Source of the DNA: JBDFMH01 sp047238125
GTDB taxonomy: Bacteria; Pseudomonadota; Alphaproteobacteria; Sphingomonadales; Sphingomonadaceae
NCBI RefSeq assembly: GCF_047238125.1
Contig: NZ_JBDFMH010000001.1
Location: 2,046,001-2,110,000 of the forward strand
Reading direction: 5' to 3'
Length of the DNA stretch: 64,000 nucleotides
Every line of letters begins with the position of its first letter. Position 1 is the stretch's first letter. Under the pieces are notes generated by a model that had not been told where the DNA came from, searched no databases, and saw only the letters and a program-made list of their open reading frames with translations. Below are positions 44,581-54,726 of this stretch, piece by piece. A program made the translations under genes and the position numbers.

Positions 44581-45159
44581 ATGGCCAAGCTCTATTTCTA
44601 CTACGCCTCGATGAACGCGGGCAAATCGACGATCCTGCTGCAGTCGAGCTTCAACTATCGCGAACGCGGCATGGCGACGATGCTGTGGACCAGCGCGGTC
44701 GACGATCGCTATGCGGTCGGGCGGATCACCTCGCGGATCGGGCTGGAGGCGGAGGCATCGGTCTTCGGCCGCGAGACCGATCTCTACGCCGCGGTCGAGC
44801 GACGCCGCGCGGAAGCCCCGCTCCACTGCGTGCTGGTCGATGAAGCGCAGTGGCTCGGCGAGCATCAGGTCCGCCAGCTCGCCGCCATCTGCGATCGGCA
44901 GGGCCTCCCCGTTCTCGCCTATGGCCTGCGCACCGATTTCCAGGGCCGGCTGTTCGAAGGCTCGGCCGCGCTGCTGGCGCTGGCGGACACGCTGACCGAG
45001 ATCAAGGCGATCTGCGAATGCGGGCGCAAGGCCACGATGAACCTGCGCGTCGATGCCGCCGGCCGCGCGGTCCGCGAAGGCGCGCAGACCGAAGTCGGCG
45101 GCAATGATCGCTATGTCGCGCTGTGCCGCCGCCACTTCATGGAACGGATCGACGCATGA
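44581..45159 (+). CDS. tdk: Thymidine kinase
   Basis: A 192-residue type II thymidine kinase that phosphorylates thymidine in the salvage pathway. The P-loop is SMNAGKST (about residues 11-18), the metal-binding DEAQW is in VLVDEAQWLG, and the zinc-site cysteines are in CECGRKA and LCRRHF (the fourth ligand being His). A GTG at 44563 is also in frame; the ATG gives the family start AKLYFYYASMN. It is coupled by ATGA to a GNAT gene. Confidence 0.96.
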   Translation: MAKLYFYYASMNAGKSTILLQSSFNYRERGMATMLWTSAVDDRYAVGRITSRIGLEAEASVFGRETDLYAAVERRRAEAPLHCVLVDEAQWLGEHQVRQLAAICDRQGLPVLAYGLRTDFQGRLFEGSAALLALADTLTEIKAICECGRKATMNLRVDAAGRAVREGAQTEVGGNDRYVALCRRHFMERIDA

Positions 45160-45701
45160 GGGATGCGCTGCACGTCGCCCTGGCCGAGGCCGACACCCGG
45201 CTCGATCCGCTGCTGCCGGCCGATCGCGAACCATTGCGCGCCGCCACCGGCGCCGACGAGGCGATCTGGCCGCTTTATCCCACAGACTGGTCCGGCCCCG
45301 CGTTCGACACCCAGTTCGATAAGCTGCTCGCCGATCCGCTACGCCTGCCCTTCGCCATCCGGGAGGACGGCGTCGTGGTCGGCATGACCGCCTATATCGT
45401 GCCCGATCTGTGGAAGGGCATCGTCGAGATCGGCAACAGCTATATCCTGCCCGCCGCGCGCGGCACCGGGCTCAACGATCGCGTCAAGCGGCTGATGATC
45501 GACCACGCCTTTGCCGCCGGCATCCGCCGCATCGAATTCCGCGTCGACGAACGCAATGGCCGTTCGCAGGCCGCGGTGCTGAAGCTCGGCTGCGTCAAGG
45601 AAGGCGTGATGCGGCAGGAACGGATCACCTGGACGGGCCATGTCCGCGATACCGCCCTCTTCTCGCTGCTGATCGGTGACTGGCGCGGGCGCCACGGATG
45701 A
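45156..45701 (+). CDS. GNAT-family N-acetyltransferase
   Basis: A 181-residue protein of the RimJ/RimL-like acetyltransferase group. The acetyl-CoA pocket is formed by EIGNSYILPAARGTGLNDRVKRLM (the A motif ARGTGLN), and IRRIEFRVDERNGRSQAAVLKLG is the B motif with the Asn-x-x-Ser pattern of the family. Substrate unknown. It overlaps tdk and truB by four bases each (ATGA), so the three are co-translated. Confidence 0.92.
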   Translation: MRDALHVALAEADTRLDPLLPADREPLRAATGADEAIWPLYPTDWSGPAFDTQFDKLLADPLRLPFAIREDGVVVGMTAYIVPDLWKGIVEIGNSYILPAARGTGLNDRVKRLMIDHAFAAGIRRIEFRVDERNGRSQAAVLKLGCVKEGVMRQERITWTGHVRDTALFSLLIGDWRGRHG

Positions 45702-46600
45702 ACGGCTGGATCATCCTCGACAAGCCGATCGGCATCGGCTCCACGCCGTGCGTATCCGCGGTCAAGCGCGCGCTGCGCGAAGGCGGCTATGCGAAGGCCA
45801 AGGTGGGCCATGGCGGCACGCTCGATCCGCTCGCGTCCGGCGTGCTGCCGATCGCGCTGGGCGAGGCCACCAAGCTCAGCGGCCGCATGCTCGATGCCGA
45901 CAAGGCCTATGACTTCACCGTCCGCTTCGGGGCGGAGACCGACACACTCGATCTCGAAGGCAAGGTCGTCGCGATCGACCCGCATCTGCCCTCGGCCGAT
46001 GCTGTCGCCGCCGTCCTCGCCCGCTTCACCGGTCCGACCGAACAGGTGCCGCCCGCCTACTCCGCGATCAAGGTCGATGGCCAGCGCGCCTATGATCGCG
46101 CCCGCGCCGGCGAGACGGTGGAAATGAAGATGCGGGCGGTGACGATTCACGCGCTCGATCTGCTCGAGACGACCTCGGATTCAGCCACATTCGCCGCCCG
46201 CGTCTCGAAAGGCACCTATATCCGCAGCCTCGCGCGCGACATCGCGGCCGCCTGCGGCACGGTCGGCCATGTCACCATGCTCCGCCGCACGAAAGCCGGC
46301 CCGTTCGGGCTGGCGCAGGCGATTTCGCTGGACAAACTGGCTGAACTTGCTAGGGCGCGCCGGCTTGAAGAAGCGCTCTTGCCGCTGACGGCGGGACTGG
46401 ACGACATCCCGGTTCTGGCCCTCACCCCCGATCAGGCAAGGCTGCTCCGCCAGGGGCAGACGGCGATCGGGACTGCTGCCACGTCCGGCCTCGCATTGGC
46501 GATCGAAGGGTCCGTTCCCGTCGCGCTGGTAGAGGTATCGGGGCCCGTCATCCGGGTCGTGCGCGGCTTCAACATGGCCGATGTCGCGAAGGAAGATTGA
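45698..46600 (+). CDS. truB: tRNA pseudouridine(55) synthase TruB
   Basis: A 300-residue pseudouridine synthase that makes psi55 in the T-loop of tRNAs. The catalytic Asp is in GHGGTLDPLASGVL; WIILDKPIGIGST, YDFTVRFG, PPAYSAIKVDG and KGTYIRSLARDI are further family motifs, and a short C-terminal PUA-like region follows. It overlaps rpsO by one base (TGATG). Confidence 0.97.
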   Translation: MNGWIILDKPIGIGSTPCVSAVKRALREGGYAKAKVGHGGTLDPLASGVLPIALGEATKLSGRMLDADKAYDFTVRFGAETDTLDLEGKVVAIDPHLPSADAVAAVLARFTGPTEQVPPAYSAIKVDGQRAYDRARAGETVEMKMRAVTIHALDLLETTSDSATFAARVSKGTYIRSLARDIAAACGTVGHVTMLRRTKAGPFGLAQAISLDKLAELARARRLEEALLPLTAGLDDIPVLALTPDQARLLRQGQTAIGTAATSGLALAIEGSVPVALVEVSGPVIRVVRGFNMADVAKED

Positions 46601-46869
46601 TGACGATTACTGCAGAGCGCAAGGAAGCGCTGATCAAGGACAATGCCCGCGCCGATGGCGATACCGGCAGCCCCGAGGTGCAGATCGCGATCCTGACGGA
46701 GCGCATCGCCAACCTCACCGAGCATTTCAAGACCCACGCGAAGGACAATCACTCGCGCCGCGGTCTGCTGATGATGGTCAACAAGCGGCGTTCGCTGCTG
46801 GCCTATCTCAAGAAGGAAGACGGCGATCGTTACGCCGCGCTGATCGCGAAGCTGGGTCTTCGCAAGTAG
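46600..46869 (+). CDS. rpsO: 30S ribosomal protein S15
   Basis: An 89-residue S15, exactly the usual length, including DTGSPEVQIAILTERI and HSRRGLLMMVNKRRSLLAYL, the rRNA-binding helices. AAGGAAG lies five bases before the ATG. A strong intrinsic terminator follows at once, but pnp is the next gene in the same direction, as is common. Confidence 0.98.
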   Translation: MTITAERKEALIKDNARADGDTGSPEVQIAILTERIANLTEHFKTHAKDNHSRRGLLMMVNKRRSLLAYLKKEDGDRYAALIAKLGLRK

Positions 46870-46871
46870 GA

Positions 46872-46897
46872 AAAGGCGCCCTTTCGGGCGCCTTTTT
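46872..46897 (+). terminator. Intrinsic terminator after rpsO
   Basis: A 10-bp stem (AAAGGCGCCC at 46872-46881 with GGGCGCCTTT at 46886-46895, loop TTTC) followed by a T run. It lies three bases after the rpsO stop and separates it from pnp, perhaps giving partial readthrough. Confidence 0.9.
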
Positions 46898-46995
46898 CGT
46901 ATCCCGGACATGATCCGGGATCCAGCAAGTGACGGACGCGGAAGCGTCCATTCCAGCCGCTGGAGCTGGATCCCGGCTCCGAGTCCGGGATGACG
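46898..46995. repeat. Intergenic palindromic repeat (family B), rpsO-pnp
   Basis: Arms CGTATCCCGGAC and GTCCGGGATGACG pair at the outside; inner arms GGGATCCAG and CTGGATCCC pair again. It fills most of the gap between the rpsO terminator and pnp. The mate copies are at 43693 and 54633. Confidence 0.8.
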
Positions 46996-47111
46996 GGTGG
47001 AAGGCAATCCGGTCGTCCACCCAACGAGCCGCTACCGGCTCGACCAAGAGGCGCAGGCAGCGCCTCCTATAGGCCCCGCACGCATCGGGCGTGCGGAGAC
47101 AAGGAAACCAG

Positions 47112-49454
<2,343 letters not shown>

Positions 49455-49475
49455 TCGGTCCACCGGCGATCACGG

Positions 49476-49504
49476 AAAAGGGGCTCTGCGGAGCCCCTTT
49501 TTTT
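49476..49504 (+). terminator. Intrinsic terminator after pnp
   Basis: Stem AAAAGGGGCTC (49476-49486), loop TGCG, GAGCCCCTTTT and further Ts to 49504. It is 22 bases after the pnp stop and is perfect over 11 bp, closing the operon. Confidence 0.93.
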
Positions 49505-49532
49505 GTGCGCGTGACGGCAGCCTTACCCTTCC

Positions 49533-49560
49533 CGTCGCCCCTGCCAACGCAGGGGCGACG
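49533..49560. repeat. Perfect short hairpin (family D)
   Basis: CGTCGCCCCTGC, loop CAAC, GCAGGGGCGACG: a perfect 12-bp stem between pnp and the DUF2256 gene. The same core forms the ends of the inverted repeat at 63587-63726. Confidence 0.8.
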
Positions 49561-49610
49561 AATGAGGGCTGTCACGAGCCACCAAATCGCCTGCCGCACG
49601 TTGGCCGCGC

Positions 49611-49754
49611 ATGGCGCACAAGAAGCTCACTCTGCCCACCAAGATCTGCGCAAGCTGCCAGCGCCCGTTCGCCTGGCGCAAGAAATGGACGCGCGACTGG
49701 GATCAGGTGAAATATTGCTCGGACCGCTGCCGCGCCGCCAAGGCCGCATCCTAG
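49611..49754 (+). CDS. DUF2256 family zinc-ribbon-like small protein
   Basis: A 47-residue protein starting MAHKKLTLPTKICASC. Two Cys pairs are present (CASC near the start and CSDRC near the end), with the family core RPFAWRKKWTRDWDQVKYC between them, so a small zinc-binding fold is likely. DUF2256 proteins are conserved in many proteobacteria but have no assigned function. It is transcribed alone from a short gap after the pnp terminator. Confidence 0.85.
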   Translation: MAHKKLTLPTKICASCQRPFAWRKKWTRDWDQVKYCSDRCRAAKAAS

Positions 49755-49792
49755 ATCCTCCCTCGCCGGGGGAGGAATTGAATACCACCAAC

Positions 49793-49820
49793 GAAAAAGG
49801 GGCCCGGTTGCCCGAGCCCC
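49793..49820 (-). terminator. Intrinsic terminator of the small lipoprotein gene
   Basis: On the minus strand GGGGCTCGGG, loop CAAC, CCGGGCCCC (one mismatch) is followed by TTTTT at 49798-49794. It lies 40 bases after the stop of the minus-strand lipoprotein gene at 49861. Confidence 0.85.
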
Positions 49821-49860
49821 TCTCGCATCGTCTCCGGCCGGCCTGAACCGGCCGTCCGAC

Positions 49861-50160
49861 TTACATCGAGTTGGCGACCGCCGCCTTCTGCTCGCCGCTC
49901 ATACCCTCGGCGTTTACGTCGCTCTCGTCGATCGCCTCTTCCTTGCGCGCGCCTTCCTCGCGCAGCGCATCGGCCTGGTTCTCGAGCGCGTCCTCGGTGG
50001 CCGATCCATCGACGACATTGTCGGCCGCGGCGTCGAGCGCGTCGGCCTTGTTGTCGTAGCTCTGCTCGACCTGGTCGCCCAGCTTGTCGTCGCCATTGCC
50101 GCCGCAAGCAGCCAGCGCCATCAGGCCGCTCAGCGCGGCGGCGGTCATCAGCTTCTTCAT
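49861..50160 (-). CDS. Small acidic lipoprotein
   Basis: A 99-residue protein: signal peptide with lipobox ALAAC, then a short Gly-Asn-Asp linker and a mostly helical, very acidic mature part (VEQSYDNKADALDAAADNV, LENQADALREEGARKEEAI). The heptad-like spacing suggests a coiled coil, as in small envelope lipoproteins. It ends in a clear terminator and is transcribed separately from its neighbours. No named family. Confidence 0.8.
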   Translation of the reverse strand: MKKLMTAAALSGLMALAACGGNGDDKLGDQVEQSYDNKADALDAAADNVVDGSATEDALENQADALREEGARKEEAIDESDVNAEGMSGEQKAAVANSM

Positions 50161-50295
50161 GATCTTGTCGTCCCTGTCTGTTTACGCCCGGCGGACCGGT
50201 GCGTGGGGGTGACAAGCTGCGGGATGCGCCGAAGGTTCCGCGAATTGCGACGAACCGTTTCTGCGCGGCAACGACAGCGGCCGTTGCGATAGGAA

Positions 50296-50656
50296 AAAGT
50301 GGGGAGCTTCTGTTGCCCGGCGCCCCCCGTGCCGCTGGAATCCGATTCTGTTGCCCGGTTCGGCCCGAACCGCGTTCAAGCCTTGTAATCTAAGCCGTTA
50401 GGCCTTGATTACGCGGCAATCGCGAGCGCCTCGTTATCGTTGGCACTTGTGGTTTTGATCGGTTTAACGGCTCAATCAGGCCGGGCAAAAATAGAATGCT
50501 CGTCCGCACGTCGATCCTGGTTCGGCCCCGTCAGGATCGGCGCAGGGCGTCTAGGGTCGCCACGCGCCGATGATGGTGGAGCCGCCGGGTACTGCCCCCG
50601 GGTCCGCTGCGCCTTACACGCTACCATTTATCACCATAGCCGGGCGAACCCGGCAC
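50296..50656 (-). ncRNA. ssrA: Two-piece (permuted) alphaproteobacterial tmRNA
   Basis: Read on the minus strand, the 5' part is the acceptor piece, ending GGACCCGGGGGC... GGCGGCTCCACCA at 50574 with encoded CCA. The coding piece begins GGGGCCGAACCAGGATCGAC near 50529; GGGGCC pairs with GGCTCC to form the tRNA-like acceptor stem. The tag frame at 50444-50409 reads ANDNEALAIAA then TAA, a sphingomonad-type tag. The intervening loop (50530-50573) would be removed. The 3' end has a GC stem and a T run near 50292-50300. tmRNA rescues stalled ribosomes with SmpB. End points are estimates. Confidence 0.93.
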
Positions 50657-50661
50657 CGACC

Positions 50662-50667
50662 TATATA
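50662..50667 (-). promoter_or_regulatory. Possible -10 element of the tmRNA gene
   Basis: TATATA stands 6 bases before the estimated tmRNA 5' end, in an otherwise GC-rich stretch just after the mscL stop. No convincing -35 box is seen, so this is a tentative call. Confidence 0.35.
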
Positions 50668-50721
50668 GGCCGCTGATGATGAATGGGAAGTGTCCGGCGG
50701 CGCGGTTTTGCGGCCCGCCGC

Positions 50722-51174
50722 TCAGATCACCGTGCCGCCGCTGCGCGCGCGCAGCTCGTCGCGGATCTCGCGCAGCAACACCACATCCGCCGGGTCTGCC
50801 GGTGGTGCCGCCGGCGCTTCGGCAGGCTTCGGGATCGCCCGGTTCACCGCGCGCACGATCAGGAAGATCACGAAAGCCACGATCAGGAACTGCACCGCCA
50901 CCGTCACGAACTGGCCATAGCCGATCAGCGGCACCCCCGCGGCCTTCAGGTCGGCATAGCTGGTCACCGATCCCTTGAAGTCCGCCGGCACGTCGCCCAG
51001 CCGCACGAAATAGCTGGAGAAATCCAGGCCGCCCGCCACCTTGCCGATCAGCGGCATGATGATGTCGTCGGTCAGCGATGTCACGATCTTGCCGAACGCC
51101 GCGCCGATGATCACCGCCACCGCCAGATCCAGCACGTTGCCGCGCGCGATAAAGGCCTTGAACTCGTTCAGCAT
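50722..51174 (-). CDS. mscL: Large-conductance mechanosensitive channel MscL
   Basis: A 150-residue inner-membrane channel that opens on osmotic downshock. The N-terminal helix NEFKAFIARGNVLDLAVAVIIGAAFGKIV is the family signature; the second membrane helix is near residues 75-100 and the C-terminal bundle ends with VVLLREIRDELR. I chose the ATG at 51174 (GGGGG upstream); the frame starts two codons earlier with TTG. It lies between tmRNA and lemA, with its own promoter region. Confidence 0.96.
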   Translation of the reverse strand: MLNEFKAFIARGNVLDLAVAVIIGAAFGKIVTSLTDDIIMPLIGKVAGGLDFSSYFVRLGDVPADFKGSVTSYADLKAAGVPLIGYGQFVTVAVQFLIVAFVIFLIVRAVNRAIPKPAEAPAAPPADPADVVLLREIRDELRARSGGTVI

Positions 51175-51304
51175 GTGCAACCCCCATTGTCGAATGCGCC
51201 GCCATCATGGCGGCACATCGATCCAGATCAAGCCCTGCGTTGCGGGCGGGCCGTGGCTGGCGTAATCGGGGGCCCAACGAGACGATGAACTTGGGGGGTC
51301 GACG

Positions 51305-51901
51305 ATGATGAAGCTGCGGATGCTGGCGCCGGTCGCGGCGCTGTCGGTGGCGGCGTGCGGGCTCAACAGCGTGCCCACCGCAGAGGAAGCGGCCAAGGCG
51401 CGCTGGGCGGATGTGCAGAACGAATATCAGCGCCGCGCCGATCTGATCCCCAACCTCGTCTCCACCGTGAAGGGCTATGCCGCGCAGGAAGAACGCGTGC
51501 TGACCCAGGTGACGGAGGCGCGCGCCCGTGCCACCGCGGTCAACGTCAGCGCCGATCAGCTGTCCGATCCGGCCGCGATGCAGCGTTTCGCACAGGCGCA
51601 AGGTGCGCTCAGCCAGTCGCTCGGCCGGCTGCTCGTCGTCACCGAAAATTATCCCGATCTGAAGTCGAACGCCAATTTCCTCGCGCTGCAGGCGCAGCTC
51701 GAGGGCACCGAGAACCGGATCGCGATCGCCAGGCGCGATTATAACGGCGCGGTCCAGGCCTATAATACGCGCATCCGCACCTTCCCCGATGCGATCGGTG
51801 CCAAGATCTTCCACGGCGCCAAGCCGATGGCCACGTTCGAGGCAACGGCTCCCGGCGCCGAAACTGCCCCCACCGTCAACTTCGAACCGAAGGCGGGGTG
51901 A
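51305..51901 (+). CDS. LemA family lipoprotein
   Basis: A 198-residue LemA protein with a lipoprotein signal (lipobox SVAAC), then the helical LemA core: WADVQNEYQRRADLIPNLVSTVKGYA, NYPDLKSNANFLALQAQLEGTENRI and ARRDYNGAVQAYNTRIRTFP. LemA proteins are membrane-associated and often paired with TPM-domain proteins, as here, where the stop overlaps the GTG start of the next gene. Confidence 0.95.
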   Translation: MMKLRMLAPVAALSVAACGLNSVPTAEEAAKARWADVQNEYQRRADLIPNLVSTVKGYAAQEERVLTQVTEARARATAVNVSADQLSDPAAMQRFAQAQGALSQSLGRLLVVTENYPDLKSNANFLALQAQLEGTENRIAIARRDYNGAVQAYNTRIRTFPDAIGAKIFHGAKPMATFEATAPGAETAPTVNFEPKAG

Positions 51902-52743
51902 TCCTGCCCGTCGCATTGCCGCGCCCCTTCGCGCTGCTGCGGGCCGTTGCCGCGCTGCTGCTGCTGCTTTTCGCGGCGGCGCCCGGCTATGCGCAGAGCT
52001 TCCCGAAATTCACGGGCTTCGTCGTCGATGCCGCGAACGTCCTGCCCGCCGATCAGGAAGCTGCGCTGACGGCTAAGCTCGATGCGCTGCAAAAGGATAC
52101 CGGCCGTCAGCTGATCGTCGCCACCGTCCCCGATCTGCAGGGCTATGCAATCGAGGATTATGGCTATCGGCTCGGCCGCGCCTGGGGCGTGGGGCTGAAG
52201 GGCGTCGACAATGGCGCGATCCTGATCGTGGCGCCGGCCGATCGCAAGGTGCGGGTCGAGGTGGGCTATGGCCTCACGCCGGTGCTGACCGATGCCTTTT
52301 CCAGCGTCGTGATCCAGAGCCAGGTCCTGCCCGCCTTCCGCGCCGGCAATCTGCCCGCCGGCATCATGGCCGGCACCGATGCGCTGATCGCGCAGCTTCG
52401 CCTGCCCGATGCCGAGGCGCGGGCCAGGGTCGATGCCGCGGTCAAGGCGCGTGATCGGGCGGAGACGCCGAGCCCGATCGCGATCATCTTCTGGGTGATC
52501 GTGATCCTGGTGATCGTCATCGCGATGGTCGCGGCCAACAAGGGTGGCCGCCGCCACCGCCGCGGTGGCAGCAATGTCTGGGTCTGGGGGCCGGTCATCG
52601 CTGACGTGCTCAGCTCGTCCGCCCGCAGCGGCCGCAGCGGCGGGTTCGGCTCGTCATCGGGCGGCGGCGGCTGGATGGGCGGCGGCTTTTCGGGCGGCGG
52701 CGGCGGATCGTTCGGCGGCGGCGGGGCATCGGGCAGCTGGTGA
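51898..52743 (+). CDS. TPM domain protein (YgcG family), membrane-anchored
   Basis: A 281-residue protein. A signal peptide (cleavage after GYAQS) precedes a TPM domain (FTGFVVDAANVLPADQEAALTAKL, then GYAIEDYGYRLGRAWGVG and NGAILIVAPADRKVRVEVGYGL). After a linker, one membrane helix near 200-222 and a Gly/Ser-rich C-terminus (GGGGWMGGGFSGGGGGSFGGGG) follow, a hallmark of the YgcG group. The start is GTG, overlapping lemA by four bases. The TPM domain is proposed in the literature to be a phosphatase or metal-binding module; function uncertain. Confidence 0.93.
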   Translation: MILPVALPRPFALLRAVAALLLLLFAAAPGYAQSFPKFTGFVVDAANVLPADQEAALTAKLDALQKDTGRQLIVATVPDLQGYAIEDYGYRLGRAWGVGLKGVDNGAILIVAPADRKVRVEVGYGLTPVLTDAFSSVVIQSQVLPAFRAGNLPAGIMAGTDALIAQLRLPDAEARARVDAAVKARDRAETPSPIAIIFWVIVILVIVIAMVAANKGGRRHRRGGSNVWVWGPVIADVLSSSARSGRSGGFGSSSGGGGWMGGGFSGGGGGSFGGGGASGSW

Positions 52744-53414
52744 TGAAACTGACCGCAGACGATCATGCCCGCGTCACCGCCGCGGTCACCGCGGCCGAAG
52801 CGGCCACCGATGGCGAGATCTTGACGATCGTCGCCGACAAGTCCGACAGCTATCATGATGTCGGCTATCAGTGGGCGCTGCTGGTGATGCTGCTGGCGCT
52901 GGCGGTGATCGCCGCCACCCCCGGCCATTTCGTCTGGCTGCTCGATCTGGTGCACGAGGATTGGGGCCAGGGCCGTCCGTCGTGGCAGCTGCTCACCATC
53001 CTGTTGTTCACACTCACCGCTAAGTTCCTGGTCGCGCGCTATCTGCTCGCCTGGATGCCGCTGCGCATGGCGCTCACCCCCGGCGCCACCAAGGCACGCC
53101 GCGTGCGCCGTGCCGCGATCGCCTTCTTCAAGGTCGGGGCCGAGCGCCGCACCGCCAGCCGCACCGGCGTGCTGCTCTATCTCTCGCTGGCCGAGCATCG
53201 TGCCGAGATCGTCGCCGATGCCAGCATCGCCGCGCGCGTGCCGGCCGAAGCCTGGGGCGATGTGATGGCCGATCTCGTGGGCGAGATCCGCGCCGGCCGC
53301 CCGGGCGATGGCATGGTCGCCGCGATCGCCGCGATCGGCGCGCTGCTCGCCCGCGAATTCCCGCGCACCGGCACCGATCCGAACGAGCTGCCCGATCGGC
53401 TGATCGAGCTGTGA
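52743..53414 (+). CDS. Second TPM-domain membrane protein
   Basis: A 223-residue protein coupled to the previous gene by overlapping TGATG. It begins like a TPM domain (HARVTAAVTAAEAATDGEILTIVADKSDSY), then has two membrane helices (about 46-64 and 80-105) and the second half of the TPM fold (RTASRTGVLLYLSLAEHRAEIVADASIAARV). The domain is thus interrupted by a membrane hairpin, as in the TPM proteins usually found after LemA/YgcG pairs. GTG at 52740 is an alternative start. It is followed by a Nudix hydrolase, so the operon is lemA-TPM-TPM-Nudix. Confidence 0.9.
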   Translation: MKLTADDHARVTAAVTAAEAATDGEILTIVADKSDSYHDVGYQWALLVMLLALAVIAATPGHFVWLLDLVHEDWGQGRPSWQLLTILLFTLTAKFLVARYLLAWMPLRMALTPGATKARRVRRAAIAFFKVGAERRTASRTGVLLYLSLAEHRAEIVADASIAARVPAEAWGDVMADLVGEIRAGRPGDGMVAAIAAIGALLAREFPRTGTDPNELPDRLIEL

Positions 53415-53932
53415 GCGCGGAGATCGAAACCGTCTGGCAGGGACGCTTCATCACCGTGAAGCGCGAAGGCAGCTGGGAATATGTCGGCCGCGCGCGCGAT
53501 ATCGAGGCCGCGGTCATCCTCGCGATCGATGACGGCCATGTCCTGCTGGTCGAACAGTGGCGCGTGCCGCTGAAGGCGCGCACGATCGAGCTGCCCGCGG
53601 GTCTGGTCGGGGACGATATGGCCGGCGAGCCGATCGAGGCCGCCGCCGCGCGCGAGCTGGAGGAGGAGACCGGCTATCGCCCGGCCCGCGTCGAAGCGCT
53701 CGGCCGCTTCTCCTCCTCGCCCGGCATGGTTTCCGAAACCTTCACTTTGGTCCGCGCGCAGGGACTGACCCGCGTCTCCGCCGGCGGCGGCGTCGATGGC
53801 GAGGACATCACCGTCCACCGCATCGCGCTCGATCGGGTCGCGGCCTTCGTCGCGGACAAGCGCGCAGCCGGCATCATCATCGATGTGCGCATCCTGCTGC
53901 TGCTGGGCGCCGGCATCCTCGCGGGGGGCTGA
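53411..53932 (+). CDS. Nudix hydrolase (ADP-ribose pyrophosphatase type)
   Basis: A 173-residue Nudix protein. The Nudix box GX5EX7REUXEEXGU is complete: G in VGDDMAGE, then PIEAAAARELEEETGY. The upstream AAVILAIDDGHVLLVEQWRVPL and ELPAGLVGDD match ADP-ribose/sugar-nucleotide pyrophosphatases. Start is GTG, overlapping the TPM gene by four bases. Substrate specificity within the family cannot be told by eye. Confidence 0.93.
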   Translation: MSAEIETVWQGRFITVKREGSWEYVGRARDIEAAVILAIDDGHVLLVEQWRVPLKARTIELPAGLVGDDMAGEPIEAAAARELEEETGYRPARVEALGRFSSSPGMVSETFTLVRAQGLTRVSAGGGVDGEDITVHRIALDRVAAFVADKRAAGIIIDVRILLLLGAGILAGG

Positions 53933-53938
53933 GCCCCC

Positions 53939-54088
53939 TCACTCGCCGGTCCGCGTCTTCACCTTGTTGGGCAGGTTCTTGCCCTTGGTCCGGCGCGAGG
54001 GCAGCTGGACCGGGTTCTTCTTCTTCCATTCGGCAAAGGTCATCGGCCCATCCGGCGTCTCGATGATCTGGTCGTCGATGCCGGCCAT
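53939..54088 (-). CDS. Small basic hypothetical protein
   Basis: A 49-residue protein from the ATG at 54088, which has GGGAGAGG upstream; the rest of the longer frame is meaningless. The sequence starts MAGIDDQIIETPDGPMTFAEW and ends in a Lys/Arg-rich tail (KKKNPVQLPSRRTKGKNLPNK). No membrane segment. It is convergent with the Nudix gene and divergent from nusB. A short conserved sphingomonad protein seems likely, but I cannot name it. Confidence 0.6.
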   Translation of the reverse strand: MAGIDDQIIETPDGPMTFAEWKKKNPVQLPSRRTKGKNLPNKVKTRTGE

Positions 54089-54136
54089 GCCGCCTCTCCC
54101 TTCAAGCCCGTTGCCGATTGCGCGGGCGCACCCTAG

Positions 54137-54607
54137 ATGGCCGCTATGCCCAACGCCAAGACCAACGAACGCGCGCGCTCGCGATCCGCTGCGCGCCTTG
54201 CCGCCGTCCAGGCGCTGTATCAGCGCGAGATGGAGGCGACCCCGCTTGCCCGCCTGCTCGATGAATTCCATCAGCACCGCATCGGCAAGGAGATCGAAGG
54301 CGTCACCTATGCCGATGCCGAGATCGCGTTCTTCGACGATCTGGTGCGCGGCGTGGATGCGCGCTGCGGCGAGATCGATGCCGCCATCGCCGCGCGGCTG
54401 GCCGATGGCTGGTCGCTCGAACGGCTCGACAAGCCGATGCGCCAGATCCTGCGTGCCGGTACTTACGAACTGATCGCCCGCGCCGATGTGCCCGCCGCTA
54501 CCGTGATCAGCGAATATGTCGACGTCGCCGATGCCTTTTACGCCAAGCGCGAGAAGGGCTTCGTCAACGGCCTGCTCGATGGGGTGGCCAAGGCCGTCAG
54601 GGCGTGA
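54137..54607 (+). CDS. nusB: Transcription antitermination protein NusB
   Basis: A 156-residue all-helical protein that, with NusE, starts antitermination complexes on rRNA operons. The family pattern is visible: RSRSAARLAAVQALYQREM at the N-terminus, DKPMRQILRAGTYELIARADVPAATVISEYVDVADAF, and a C-terminal FVNGLLDGVAKAV. An ATG three codons downstream is an equally good start. It precedes thiL, its common neighbour, with a repeat in between. Confidence 0.95.
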   Translation: MAAMPNAKTNERARSRSAARLAAVQALYQREMEATPLARLLDEFHQHRIGKEIEGVTYADAEIAFFDDLVRGVDARCGEIDAAIAARLADGWSLERLDKPMRQILRAGTYELIARADVPAATVISEYVDVADAFYAKREKGFVNGLLDGVAKAVRA

Positions 54608-54632
54608 TCCCGCGGCGCTGCCGCACCCGCTT

Positions 54633-54714
54633 CGTCATCCCTGCGAACGCCGGGATCCAGAGCCAAAAGCGCCAACGCCTGCCACACTGGACCCCGGCGT
54701 TCGCCGGGGTGACG
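54633..54714. repeat. Intergenic palindromic repeat (family B), nusB-thiL
   Basis: CGTCATCCCTGCGAACGCCGGGATCCAG on the left pairs with ACCCCGGCGTTCGCCGGGGTGACG on the right across a short middle. It fills the nusB-thiL gap. Copies of the same family are at 43693 and 46898. Confidence 0.85.
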
Positions 54715-54726
54715 ATCCGGTAGCCG

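Noticed and set aside
50440..50676. 78-codon plus-strand frame
   Set aside because: It lies antisense to the tmRNA gene, which explains its conservation-like look.
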